Below, piece after piece: positions 1 through 9,225 of a DNA stretch of 64,000 nt. The translations under genes were made by a program, and so were the position numbers. Location: assembly GCA_947474065.1 (NCBI GenBank), contig CANJHD010000002.1, positions 1 to 64,000 of the forward strand, read 5' to 3'. The notes beneath the pieces are model-generated. The model saw only the letters and a list, made by a program, of their open reading frames with translations. It did not search any database and was not told the origin of the DNA. This stretch comes from Planctomycetaceae bacterium. Its GTDB lineage: Bacteria > Planctomycetota > Phycisphaerae > Phycisphaerales > SM1A02. Every line of letters starts with the position of its first letter. Position 1 is the stretch's first letter.

Positions 1-830
1 GTGTACCAAGGAAGGTAACCGCCGCCCACGCCATCGGAGATGAAGTCTGGGAAGTTGCCGGTCTGGATATTGAACTGGCTCGCCACTGCAAATCCCGCTA
101 CGGTGCCCCACGCAATGGTGCCGTCAGCGCTGATCTTGCGAACGCGCAGGATCTTGTTACTGAAGTTGGTGGTGTAGCGCACAGTCGAGAGCAATACGGC
201 GCCGTCCGTGGATGGCTGCATGCCGGCAGTCATCTGCTTTGCACCGACCTCGCTGACGTAGATGGTGGAGACCACCGCACCGGTCGTTGGATTCACTCGG
301 GTGACCGAGCTATCGAAGCCCACTCCGTGAGCGGCCCACACGAAACCATCAGAAGCCACCACGCATCGACCGTTGCCGAGGTTGGCATAGTTGGTGTCGG
401 CGGCGGTGTAGAGCGGAGTCGCCCAGCGGATTGCACCGCTTGAGTTGACTGAGGTCATCCGAAACTGCGCGAATCCCGTCACGGGATCAAGCGAGTTGTA
501 GCAAACGTAGACATTGCCGGACGAATCGCTCGACATGCCGTAGTCAGTGGTGGAGGTGAGGGCAGCTGGGCGATCCTCAGCCTGGGTTGTCCAGACGATT
601 TGACCGGTCGGATTAACGCGCATCACGTAAACGTCGTAGCCAACGCCTGAGAAGTACGAGATGTACTGGTCACCGTTCGGTGCCTGTGCCATCTTGGTCT
701 GCACGTCATCATTCGGCGTGGTGACGAGCGCATCTGGAGTCGCTGGATCGGATGAGTATTGGGCAGACGCAAATGGCGCGATGGCCAAGAGGGCCGTGGC
801 GACAACGATAGAAGTGGTGCTAGATCGCAT
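1..830 (-). CDS. Secreted beta-propeller-like protein, partial (C-terminus beyond left edge)
   Basis: Minus-strand reading from ATG at 830: MRSSTTSIVVATALLAIAPFASAQYSSDPATPDALVTTPNDDVQTKMAQAPNGDQYISYFSGVGYDVYVMRVNPTGQIVW..., signal peptide and repeated 'xxVNPTGxIVW'-like blades; open to the window edge, so absent from the ORF track. Confidence 0.75.
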   Translation of the reverse strand, partial: MRSSTTSIVVATALLAIAPFASAQYSSDPATPDALVTTPNDDVQTKMAQAPNGDQYISYFSGVGYDVYVMRVNPTGQIVWTTQAEDRPAALTSTTDYGMSSDSSGNVYVCYNSLDPVTGFAQFRMTSVNSSGAIRWATPLYTAADTNYANLGNGRCVVASDGFVWAAHGVGFDSSVTRVNPTTGAVVSTIYVSEVGAKQMTAGMQPSTDGAVLLSTVRYTTNFSNKILRVRKISADGTIAWGTVAGFAVASQFNIQTGNFPDFISDGVGGGYLPWY

Positions 831-963
831 GGTCTGACAAGCATGCCTCCGTCTGCAGGCATACGCAAGCACTGAAGTCGCATTGTTGTAAATATTTTCA
901 CTTGTATGCCGGCCAATCTGATGGCAGACTGCAGCAGGTCATCCTGGGAGCTAACCTCATAAC

Positions 964-2211
964 GTGTTGAAATCAACGGCAAATAATCCCCGAAATGGCA
1001 CCCTTCCGACGGTCGCAGGGAACCCTGGCACGCCCGAGGGAGTGATCGCTCGGGCACTTGCGACGTCACTTCGACGCGTGTTCGCCGAGATACCGGACGC
1101 GCCACAGCGACCATCTGCTCTTGCCGCGCACCTTGGTGTCAGTCGAGTATTGATCAGTCGAACCTTGGGCGCGATTGTGCTCACGAACCCGCTCGACACC
1201 CTGCAGCGCGTTCCGGGACCGGAGACCCTGCGCGGAATCGTTGAGGCCGCCGTGGCGCAGGGTGCGCCGCAGCCAACGGCAGACGCTGCGATTGATGCCA
1301 TCGAACAGTTCAGCCGGATCATTCGCGATTCATTCGGCACGCGCGCTGCGCTCAACGCTGCCATCTCTGCAAATCAACCAGACATGCAGCGGCGGCTTGA
1401 ACTCGACAGCCGGTACCGCGTCTTCAAAGGGATGCGCGAACTGCGTGGTGTTGAGGCCGCGACATGGCTCTCCACCACCTTTGTGACGCCCAATAAAGGG
1501 AATCCAGAGATTCTGTCCGCCACCATGCTGCAAGGATTCATTGCACTGCGGCGGCTACGAAGCGATGTTCCGGTGACATTTGCGTTCGACGCAATCGGCG
1601 AGGTGGCGAATGCGCGCACTGATGCTGTAAATATCCCATCAAGCACGCTCTCACTTGAGGATCTCTATACGAACAAGCCGGCGGCACTTGATCTCGACAC
1701 CATGGGCGGGAAGATGATGTATCGCCTGAGGCAATCGGGACTCGGCAAGCACGCTTTGACCGACATGCTGGCGATCGTGCGATTACCGGAATGGCGATCG
1801 CGCTATGCGCGGCCCGAGCGACCGCTCGTCGGACCGTTTGCGCAGCCGAATGCGCCGGTCAAGTTGTTGGTCTTTGACATGCTCGCCCCAGTCGGCACTT
1901 TCACCGATGAATTCCCGCTACTGAGTGTCTACGCGCCGAGCATGCGAGGCGCAGCGAACCCAAACGATGCGTGGCGCGACATCGACCGAGCCGCGGTTCC
2001 CGAGACCGTAGAGATTTATCAGGCGCGCAACCACTCGTTCGAGCTGCCGGAAGTGCCCAACTATCGCCAAATGTTGGCGCGCGTCGCCGGGGAGTTAGGG
2101 CAAGACTTGAATGCACTGCAACTGTATCGGGTGCGGATGGCGTACCCCGTCTTCGGGTTTCAATTCGTCATGTCGCTCCATCTTCCGCCAGCCCCCGCGA
2201 AGATAGAGTGA
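964..2211 (+). CDS. Conserved protein with N-terminal helix-turn-helix-like segment, function unknown
   Basis: 415-aa ORF; 'PSALAAHLGVSRVLISRTLGAI' resembles an HTH; long uninterrupted frame. Confidence 0.6.
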   Translation: MLKSTANNPRNGTLPTVAGNPGTPEGVIARALATSLRRVFAEIPDAPQRPSALAAHLGVSRVLISRTLGAIVLTNPLDTLQRVPGPETLRGIVEAAVAQGAPQPTADAAIDAIEQFSRIIRDSFGTRAALNAAISANQPDMQRRLELDSRYRVFKGMRELRGVEAATWLSTTFVTPNKGNPEILSATMLQGFIALRRLRSDVPVTFAFDAIGEVANARTDAVNIPSSTLSLEDLYTNKPAALDLDTMGGKMMYRLRQSGLGKHALTDMLAIVRLPEWRSRYARPERPLVGPFAQPNAPVKLLVFDMLAPVGTFTDEFPLLSVYAPSMRGAANPNDAWRDIDRAAVPETVEIYQARNHSFELPEVPNYRQMLARVAGELGQDLNALQLYRVRMAYPVFGFQFVMSLHLPPAPAKIE

Positions 2212-2236
2212 GCGTTGCGAACCCGCTGACACAGAG

Positions 2237-3883
2237 ATGCTACGACTGAACGAACTGACACTTCCGCTTGAGCACCCTGCCGACGCATTGCGTCCGGCGA
2301 TTCTTGCGCGTCTTGGCATCCCAGCAGCGGACCTGATCCGCTTTGAAATTTACAAACGTGGCATTGACGCCCGCAAGCCGTACGCGATTCTGTACGTCTA
2401 CACGGTGGACGTAGAAGTGCGCGATCAAGACGGCGTACTCGCGCGCGCGAAGCGCAACGCGAAGATGGGCATCACGCCCGATACCGAATACAAGTTCGTT
2501 GCACGCGCAACAGCAAGTGCCACGCAAGCGCCTCGGCCAATCGTGATAGGCATGGGACCGGCAGGACTGTTCGCAGGATTGATATTGGCGCAGTCCGGTT
2601 TCCGTCCGCTGATCTTGGAACGCGGCAAGGCAGTACGCGAACGCACCAAGGACACATTCAAGATGTGGCGCCAGGGCATCTTGGACACCGAGTCAAACAC
2701 GCAGTTCGGCGAAGGCGGCGCTGGCACATTCTCCGATGGCAAGCTGTACAGCCAAGTCAAAGACCCAAAGCACTATGGGCGCAAGGTGCTTCGAGAATTC
2801 GTTGCATCAGGCGCGCCAGAAGAGATTCTCTTTGTAAGCAGGCCGCATATTGGCACGTTTCGGCTCGTTGCAATGGTGGAGCGAATGCGCGCCAAGATCA
2901 TTGAGCTTGGCGGTGAAATTCGGTTCGAAAGCCGCGTAGATGACATTGAATTCGAGCAGATTGCGGCTGCAAGTGGTGGCGCTCGATCACAGCGCGTGCG
3001 TGCCGTGGTGCTGGCAAGTGGCGAGCGCATCGCAACCGATCATCTGGTGTTGGCCGCTGGACACAGTGCGCGCGACACGTTCGCGATGCTGCATCGTCAC
3101 CATGTGCATATTGAGGCCAAGCCATTCTCAATTGGGTTCCGCATTGAACACCCGCAGTCGCTCATCAATAAGTGCAGGTATGGAAGTAATGCTGACAACC
3201 CGCTCTTGGGTGCAGCTGATTACAAGATGGTGCATCATGCGCGCAATGGTCGGTCTGTCTACACATTCTGCATGTGCCCGGGCGGAACCGTGGTTGCGGC
3301 AACATCTGAGGAAGGTCGCGTTGTAACGAACGGCATGAGCCAGTATTCGCGCAGCGAGCGCAATGCAAACGCCGGCATTGTGGTGGGCATCACGCCGGAA
3401 GAGGACTATCCAGGCGATCCGCTTGCGGGCATTGCGTTCCAGAGATTCTGGGAATCACGCGCGTATGAACTCGGCGGTCGCAACTATGAAGCGCCGGGCC
3501 AGTTGGTTGGAGACTTCTTGGCAAAGCGAGCATCGACTGAGCTTGGCGCGGTGACTCCTTCGTACACGCCTGGGGTACACCTCTGCGACCTTTCCTCTGC
3601 GCTTCCTGACTACGCGATCGCAGCAATTCGCGAGGCGATTCCTGCATTTGCCAAGCAAATCAAGGGCTTTGACCTTCCTGATGCTGTGCTCACAGCGGTG
3701 GAGTCGCGCACCTCTTCGCCGATTCGTATCACGCGCGAAGACCAAGACCTTCAGAGCCTGAACACGCTGGGGTTGTTTCCAACCGGCGAGGGCGCCGGCT
3801 ACGCGGGTGGCATTCTGTCGGCAGGTATTGACGGAATCAAGGTGGCCGAGGCGGTGGCTCTCAGCATGACTACCTCTGCGTGA
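2237..3883 (+). CDS. FAD-dependent dehydrogenase (COG2509-like NAD(P)/FAD oxidoreductase)
   Basis: 'PIVIGMGPAGLFAGLILAQSGFRPLILERG' dinucleotide fold and 'NTLGLFPTGEGAGYAGGILSAGIDGIKVAEAV' C-terminal motif. Confidence 0.88.
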   Translation: MLRLNELTLPLEHPADALRPAILARLGIPAADLIRFEIYKRGIDARKPYAILYVYTVDVEVRDQDGVLARAKRNAKMGITPDTEYKFVARATASATQAPRPIVIGMGPAGLFAGLILAQSGFRPLILERGKAVRERTKDTFKMWRQGILDTESNTQFGEGGAGTFSDGKLYSQVKDPKHYGRKVLREFVASGAPEEILFVSRPHIGTFRLVAMVERMRAKIIELGGEIRFESRVDDIEFEQIAAASGGARSQRVRAVVLASGERIATDHLVLAAGHSARDTFAMLHRHHVHIEAKPFSIGFRIEHPQSLINKCRYGSNADNPLLGAADYKMVHHARNGRSVYTFCMCPGGTVVAATSEEGRVVTNGMSQYSRSERNANAGIVVGITPEEDYPGDPLAGIAFQRFWESRAYELGGRNYEAPGQLVGDFLAKRASTELGAVTPSYTPGVHLCDLSSALPDYAIAAIREAIPAFAKQIKGFDLPDAVLTAVESRTSSPIRITREDQDLQSLNTLGLFPTGEGAGYAGGILSAGIDGIKVAEAVALSMTTSA

Positions 3884-3922
3884 CTGCGGAGTACTGCGTC
3901 GAGCGGATACAGTTCGCGCGCC

Positions 3923-5080
3923 ATGACACTTCCGACCAACACTCTCGCCGCGTTCGCACTCCTACCGCTCCTCATGCTTGCAAGCTGCAAGACTCCGGAG
4001 TGGGTTGTGCCGACGGAAACGGAACGAACCACGCTTGAGACTTCCATCAAGGCTGAGTCTGCCGAACTGGCAAATATCACCTTGAACGAAGAGTCGATTT
4101 ATCCAGTGCTTGACAAGATTCTTGCCAATCATCCCGAGGCATACGGCAGCACCTTTGCGCTCGACCCTGCATATGCTGGCAAGCAATTGGCGCCGTACGC
4201 GTACCGTCGCAACGGGAAGATCGCGCACCGTTCACTTGCAGTTGATGGTTACGACTATCCGATACTCCCGTGGTTCGCCCTGCCGCGAAAGTCTGGCAAG
4301 CCGATGTGGTCCGAGCCGTACTTTGATGCTGGAGGTGGCGACACCGAGATGATTACTTTCTCAGCACCCGTACAGAAGGACGGGCGCTTCATGGGAATCA
4401 TCACCGCCGACTTTGAACTAAAGGAAAAAACAGTTGCGCCAGTACTCAATGCTGAGCCGATCGGTGCACCGATTGCCGCTGCGGATGCCGCGGGCGTCTG
4501 GACGCTTGTCGACGATGAGAATGTGACTTTTGATGTGGTACTTGCGGCCGATGGCGGCGCGGTGAGTAACTGGTCGAAGGGACCGCACGGGGCACTCGGC
4601 GAATCAGGCCACTGGGTGATTGCTGGGGGCCGCATCGTTATCGATTACATCGACGGATGGCGCGACGTGATCCTGCACAAACCAACCGGTGAACTTGCGA
4701 AACGCTCGTGGGGGCCTGGCGTTGCGCGCGATGGCCCACCTACGAACTTTGGCCAGGCAATCCGCACTGCAGCGAGTTACGCAGCGTGGATCGGCGTGTA
4801 CGAACTGCCAATGGCGCAGTCAACCACCGGTCAGAAGTTTGCGGTGGCAATCCAATCGAGCCACGTGGCATGGAAGACCATCGACGATGTGAAGGTGGGA
4901 TGCTGGTGGATCGCCGACAATTGCCTCCGAATTCGTTGGGCGAACGGATGGTGCGATGAACTGCATACCGTTGGCGCTGAAATCGAAGTGCGGTCTTGGA
5001 AGCCAGGCACCGCCGCCGATTCCAATGGGCGCCCCGACGGCGCGCCAAGCAATACCGGCCGAGCAACTCGAGTCAAGTGA
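3923..5080 (+). CDS. Lipoprotein with Cache-like sensor segment and duplicated C-terminal domain
   Basis: Lipobox LMLASC; 'WSEPYFDAGGGDTEMITFSAPVQKDGRFMGIITADF' Cache-like; two similar ~90-aa C-terminal repeats. Confidence 0.65.
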   Translation: MTLPTNTLAAFALLPLLMLASCKTPEWVVPTETERTTLETSIKAESAELANITLNEESIYPVLDKILANHPEAYGSTFALDPAYAGKQLAPYAYRRNGKIAHRSLAVDGYDYPILPWFALPRKSGKPMWSEPYFDAGGGDTEMITFSAPVQKDGRFMGIITADFELKEKTVAPVLNAEPIGAPIAAADAAGVWTLVDDENVTFDVVLAADGGAVSNWSKGPHGALGESGHWVIAGGRIVIDYIDGWRDVILHKPTGELAKRSWGPGVARDGPPTNFGQAIRTAASYAAWIGVYELPMAQSTTGQKFAVAIQSSHVAWKTIDDVKVGCWWIADNCLRIRWANGWCDELHTVGAEIEVRSWKPGTAADSNGRPDGAPSNTGRATRVK

Positions 5081-5209
5081 ACCCACTGGCGCAGTGATGT
5101 ACTCTTGATGCGCGCGCCATGCTGATCTCCCATCGATATCGATTCATATTCCTACGCACCGAGAGGTCTAGAAGTCCGTCAGTGCCATAGGTGACAAAGA
5201 GGAAATTAC

Positions 5210-5446
5210 ATGCCCGACGAAACCGACGAATGGACCGTGATTGTGAAAGACAGCAACGGAACGCTTCTCAATGAGGGCGATGCCGTTGTGCTTATCAAAG
5301 ATCTGAAAGTGAAGGGCGCCAATACCACCATCAAGCGTGGCGCCACCTATAAGAACATCCGCCTGACATCCAACGCCGAAGAAGTTGAAGTACGCGATGG
5401 CAAAGGAACATTCGTTCTTAAGACCTGCTTCCTCAAGAAGGCGTGA
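5210..5446 (+). CDS. PhnA/YjdM-like C-terminal domain protein
   Basis: 78 aa; 'VKDSNGTLLNEGDAVVLIKDLKVKGANTTIKRGATYKNIRL...FVLKTCFLKKA' matches the PhnA C-terminal domain; Zn-ribbon part absent. Confidence 0.82.
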   Translation: MPDETDEWTVIVKDSNGTLLNEGDAVVLIKDLKVKGANTTIKRGATYKNIRLTSNAEEVEVRDGKGTFVLKTCFLKKA

Positions 5447-7056
5447 TGGAGTCGCAGTCAAGTACTCGCGGCGGCGGAGCAGTCACCACGCCGGTTCCGC
5501 ATATGGGTGTGCGCAGTGTGACTGTGGAATATCCAGGTGTGCGCGCGCTTGATGCCGTCACCGTGGACTTCCACGCCGGTCAGATCCACGCCATTGTTGG
5601 AGAGAACGGCGCGGGAAAGAGCACGCTGATGAAGGTGCTGTCTGGCGCAGTTGCGCCGAATGCAGGGGAACTGCTGCTGAATGGCCAACCGACGGTGCTA
5701 CGCGGCCCGCGCGCGGCGATTCGCGCCGGCATTTCCATGGTGCACCAGGAACTGAATCTCGTTCCAACACTCAGCGTTGCTGAGAATGTGCTGCTCGGGC
5801 GCGAGCCGACATTGCTCGCAGGGATTGCCGTCGATCGCAGACGACAGCAAGACCGCGCACGCGAAGTACTTTCCATGCTTGGCGCCGAACTTGACCTCTC
5901 CTGTGCAGTGAGCGAACTTTCGATTGCTGATTCACAATATGTTGAAATTGCAAAGTGCCTTGCGAGCGAGGCGCAAGTCTTAATTCTTGACGAGCCCACC
6001 GCCGCACTCGGCGAGTATGAGGCCCGCAAACTGTTGAACTTGCTGCGCCGCCTGCGCGACGAGGGTCGCGCCGTGATCTTCATATCTCATCATCTTGACG
6101 AAGTTGTCGATATTGCTGATCAGATCAGCGTCCTTCGCGATGGGCGATTAGTCGCTCAATTCACGCGAAATTCCGCGGGGGTCTTGCAATCAGCCGATGG
6201 CACCATTGCCAATGAAGACACATTGGCACACGCGATGGTCGGTCGCGAACTTGGTTCGATATATCCAGTCAAAGGAACCGCGAGACCCGGATCCGATGCC
6301 GCCATCGAACTCATAGAGTTTGGTGCAGTGGGCCGCTCGAGCGGTATTTCGATGACGGTGCGACCCGGCGAAATTGTTGGCGTGGCTGGGCTTGTTGGCA
6401 GCGGGCGAACCGAAACAGCGGAAGCGATTGTCGGACTACGCCGCGCTGCGGGCGAGATCCGCGTTGCTGGTCGCACCCACGCATTTGCGCACCCGCGCGC
6501 AGCGATGCGCGCCGGGGTTGCGTATGTGAGCGAAGACCGCAAAGGACGCGGGTTACATGTCTCGCTCTCCTGCATTGTCAACATGACGCTTCCATCACTG
6601 GATGCATTTTCGCAACTCGCTGGTGCGCGCCTTGATGATGTTAAAGAGCGTTCAGTTACGGCACGCTGGATAAATGAGCTTGCCATCCGTTGCGCACGAC
6701 CAGGACTAGCGATTTCTTCGCTTTCCGGCGGGAACCAGCAGAAATTTGTGTTAGCACGCTGGTTAGAAACTCGGCCAAATGTCCTCATCATTGATGAGCC
6801 AACGCGCGGCGTAGATGTTGGCGCCAAAGCTGAGATTTACCGAATCATTGCTGCCCTTGCACAGGAAGGCTTGGCGTGCATTGTGATCAGCTCTGAACTA
6901 CCTGAACTCATTGGCATCGCCCATCGAGTGTTAGTGATGCGCAAAGGATCCGTGGCAGGCGAGGTAACGCGTGAGCATCTGTCTCAGGTTGGCTGCGATG
7001 AGCGCATCGTTCGTATCGCTTCCGGGCTGAGTGCCGATAGGCAAGGAACTTCATGA
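5443..7056 (+). CDS. Sugar/nucleoside ABC transporter, duplicated ATP-binding subunit (RbsA/MglA type)
   Basis: Walker A GENGAGKSTL, Walker B VLILDEPTAAL, second module LSGGNQQKFVLARWL / VLIIDEPTRGVDVGAK. Confidence 0.93.
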   Translation: MMESQSSTRGGGAVTTPVPHMGVRSVTVEYPGVRALDAVTVDFHAGQIHAIVGENGAGKSTLMKVLSGAVAPNAGELLLNGQPTVLRGPRAAIRAGISMVHQELNLVPTLSVAENVLLGREPTLLAGIAVDRRRQQDRAREVLSMLGAELDLSCAVSELSIADSQYVEIAKCLASEAQVLILDEPTAALGEYEARKLLNLLRRLRDEGRAVIFISHHLDEVVDIADQISVLRDGRLVAQFTRNSAGVLQSADGTIANEDTLAHAMVGRELGSIYPVKGTARPGSDAAIELIEFGAVGRSSGISMTVRPGEIVGVAGLVGSGRTETAEAIVGLRRAAGEIRVAGRTHAFAHPRAAMRAGVAYVSEDRKGRGLHVSLSCIVNMTLPSLDAFSQLAGARLDDVKERSVTARWINELAIRCARPGLAISSLSGGNQQKFVLARWLETRPNVLIIDEPTRGVDVGAKAEIYRIIAALAQEGLACIVISSELPELIGIAHRVLVMRKGSVAGEVTREHLSQVGCDERIVRIASGLSADRQGTS

Positions 7057-8075
7057 GCAATTCACACACCGGACTCGCTGTTCGCATGCAACGCTTTCTT
7101 GAACACTGGGGCGTGGTGGTTGCGTTTGTACTGCTCTTTGCAGTGAGCGCTCTCAAGCAGGGCGGCGACTTTCTCAGCATGGAGAACTTTCGCAATCTGC
7201 TCAATCAGAATGCGGCGGTCGGCATCCTTGCGGTTGGCATGACACTGGTCATTGTTTCGGCGGGTATTGATCTCTCCGTAGGCAGCATGGTGGTGCTTGC
7301 GGCTGCTGTTGGAACCACTGCCATGAACGGGCTCATCGGCGCGGGATGGAGTGAGCCAAGTGCAGTGATTTCCGGCGTAGTACTCACCATTCTTGCGGGC
7401 ACTGCTGCTGGTTCGCTGAACGGCGCACTCATCGTGTTTGGGCGAATCGCGCCATTCATTGCAACGCTCGGCGGACTCGCTGCGTTTCGCTCCATTGCGC
7501 TTGCTATCGCTGAGGCTGGCGAAATCCGATCGCAGAGCCCAACCATGTTCAGTGCACTTGGGCGCGGTGGCATTCCGCTTCCATTTGCTGAGAACAGTGC
7601 GGGAAAGGCACTGACCATTTCATGGAGCACCGTGATCTTCTTTGCAGTGGCGATTGCAGCACAATGGTTCCTCTCGCGCGCACGCTTCGGGCGACAACTG
7701 GTGGCGATCGGCGCAAACGAAACTGCCGCGCGCTACGCCGGTGTGCCGGTGGCGTGGATCCGGTTTCGCGTCTATGCCCTGATGGGAGCATTTGCAGGCA
7801 TTGCGGGATTGGTGCAGAGTTCTCGCATGAATTCCGTATCAACATCGCAACTTGGACTCGGTAGCGAACTTGACGCCATTGCTGCAGTGGTGATCGGCGG
7901 AACCAGCCTGCGGGGTGGCTTCGGGCGAGTCTGGGGCACCGTCGTGGGCGTGCTGATCCTTGGAATGATCACCAACATTCTGACGATTTCCGGCGTGAGT
8001 CCGTATTGGCAAGGCGCGGTGAAGGGCACGGTGATTGTGCTGGCGGTTCTGGTGCAGCGCGGGTCGCGAGCATGA
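7053..8075 (+). CDS. ABC transporter permease (RbsC type)
   Basis: Multi-TM; 'VGMTLVIVSAGIDLSVGSMV' and 'AVVIGGTSLRGGFGRVWGTVVGVLILG' RbsC motifs; 4-nt overlap with ATPase gene. Confidence 0.93.
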   Translation: MSNSHTGLAVRMQRFLEHWGVVVAFVLLFAVSALKQGGDFLSMENFRNLLNQNAAVGILAVGMTLVIVSAGIDLSVGSMVVLAAAVGTTAMNGLIGAGWSEPSAVISGVVLTILAGTAAGSLNGALIVFGRIAPFIATLGGLAAFRSIALAIAEAGEIRSQSPTMFSALGRGGIPLPFAENSAGKALTISWSTVIFFAVAIAAQWFLSRARFGRQLVAIGANETAARYAGVPVAWIRFRVYALMGAFAGIAGLVQSSRMNSVSTSQLGLGSELDAIAAVVIGGTSLRGGFGRVWGTVVGVLILGMITNILTISGVSPYWQGAVKGTVIVLAVLVQRGSRA

Positions 8076-8099
8076 ATCAATCGCAGTACTCTTCGCCGC

Positions 8100-9125
8100 A
8101 TGCTTACACATCGCTTCGTGGCTCTTTCATCGGCCGCCGTACTTACCGTTTCCGCCCTGCTCACCGTTGCTGCTACGGCACCTGATGCACCACGCGCATC
8201 TTCGCCGGTTCAGCCAACCCCCGCGCCCGTTGTTGCAACAAAGAAGATCGGCGTCTCCATTCCTGCTGCAGACCATGGCTGGACCGCAGGCGTGGTGTGG
8301 TGGGCGAAGGAGTGCTCGAAGTTGCACCCTGAAATCGAGTGGACGATCGCCACTGCCGAAACTCCAGAGAAGCAAGTCTCTGACATTGAGACGCTCATGG
8401 CCAAGAAGGTCGATGCTCTGGTCATTCTTGCAACAGAGTCTGCACCGATTACCCCGGTCGCCGAAGAGGCGCACAACCGCGGCATCCTGGTGATCAATGT
8501 TGATCGCGGCTTTCTTAAGCCCGTGGCCGACATCTTCATTGAAGGCGACAACAAAGCCTTTGGTCGCAAGAGTGCGGAATTCATGGTGAGCAAGCTCGGT
8601 GGCAAGGGCAAGGCCACCGGCAACATCATTGTGCTTGAAGGCATCCCGTGCACCGTCAACACCGACCGCGTCACCGCGGCACTTGAAGTGTTCAAGGCTG
8701 AGCCCGGCATCAAGATCGTCGGACAGCAGGCTGCCAACTGGAATCGCCAGAAGGCACTCGAAGTGACCGAAACCCTGCTACAGAAGGCGGGGAAATTGAA
8801 CGCCATCTGGGCCTCCGATGATGACATGGCACTCGGCGCAGAACAAGCGCTCCGCGAGAAGGGTGTCGAAGGAGTCTGGATTCTGGGCGGCGCTGGCATG
8901 AAGGACATCATCAAGCGCGTCATGGATAAGGACCCGATGTTCCCGGGAGACGTCACCTATCCGCCTTCAATGATCGCCACGGGTATGGAGTTGGCCGCTG
9001 GTGTACTGAACGGCGACAAGCGCGCTGAGAAGATGCGGTACATGCCCCAGCACCTGATGATTGATGTGGACTTGGTAACCCCCGCGAACGCGGCGAAGTA
9101 CTACTTCCCTGCCAGCGTCTATTGA
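8100..9125 (+). CDS. Sugar-binding periplasmic protein (RbsB type)
   Basis: Signal peptide, 'KKIGVSIPAADHGWTAGVVWWAKE...DIETLMAKKVDALVILATES' peripla_BP_4 pattern. Confidence 0.9.
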   Translation: MLTHRFVALSSAAVLTVSALLTVAATAPDAPRASSPVQPTPAPVVATKKIGVSIPAADHGWTAGVVWWAKECSKLHPEIEWTIATAETPEKQVSDIETLMAKKVDALVILATESAPITPVAEEAHNRGILVINVDRGFLKPVADIFIEGDNKAFGRKSAEFMVSKLGGKGKATGNIIVLEGIPCTVNTDRVTAALEVFKAEPGIKIVGQQAANWNRQKALEVTETLLQKAGKLNAIWASDDDMALGAEQALREKGVEGVWILGGAGMKDIIKRVMDKDPMFPGDVTYPPSMIATGMELAAGVLNGDKRAEKMRYMPQHLMIDVDLVTPANAAKYYFPASVY

Positions 9126-9182
9126 GTATTCGTCCGGCGGACGGGGTGGCGGATGGTCATGTAAAGGTAATCTGAACAATCC

Positions 9183-9216
9183 AGAGACGCGGTCGGATAT
9201 CTCCGGCCGCGTCTCT
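9183..9216 (+). terminator. Strong hairpin AGAGACGCGG-N14-CCGCGTCTCT between rbsB-like gene and preT
   Basis: Perfect 10-bp inverted repeat; no good U-tract, ends 9 nt before the preT ATG. Confidence 0.5.
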
Positions 9217-9225
9217 CATACACAC

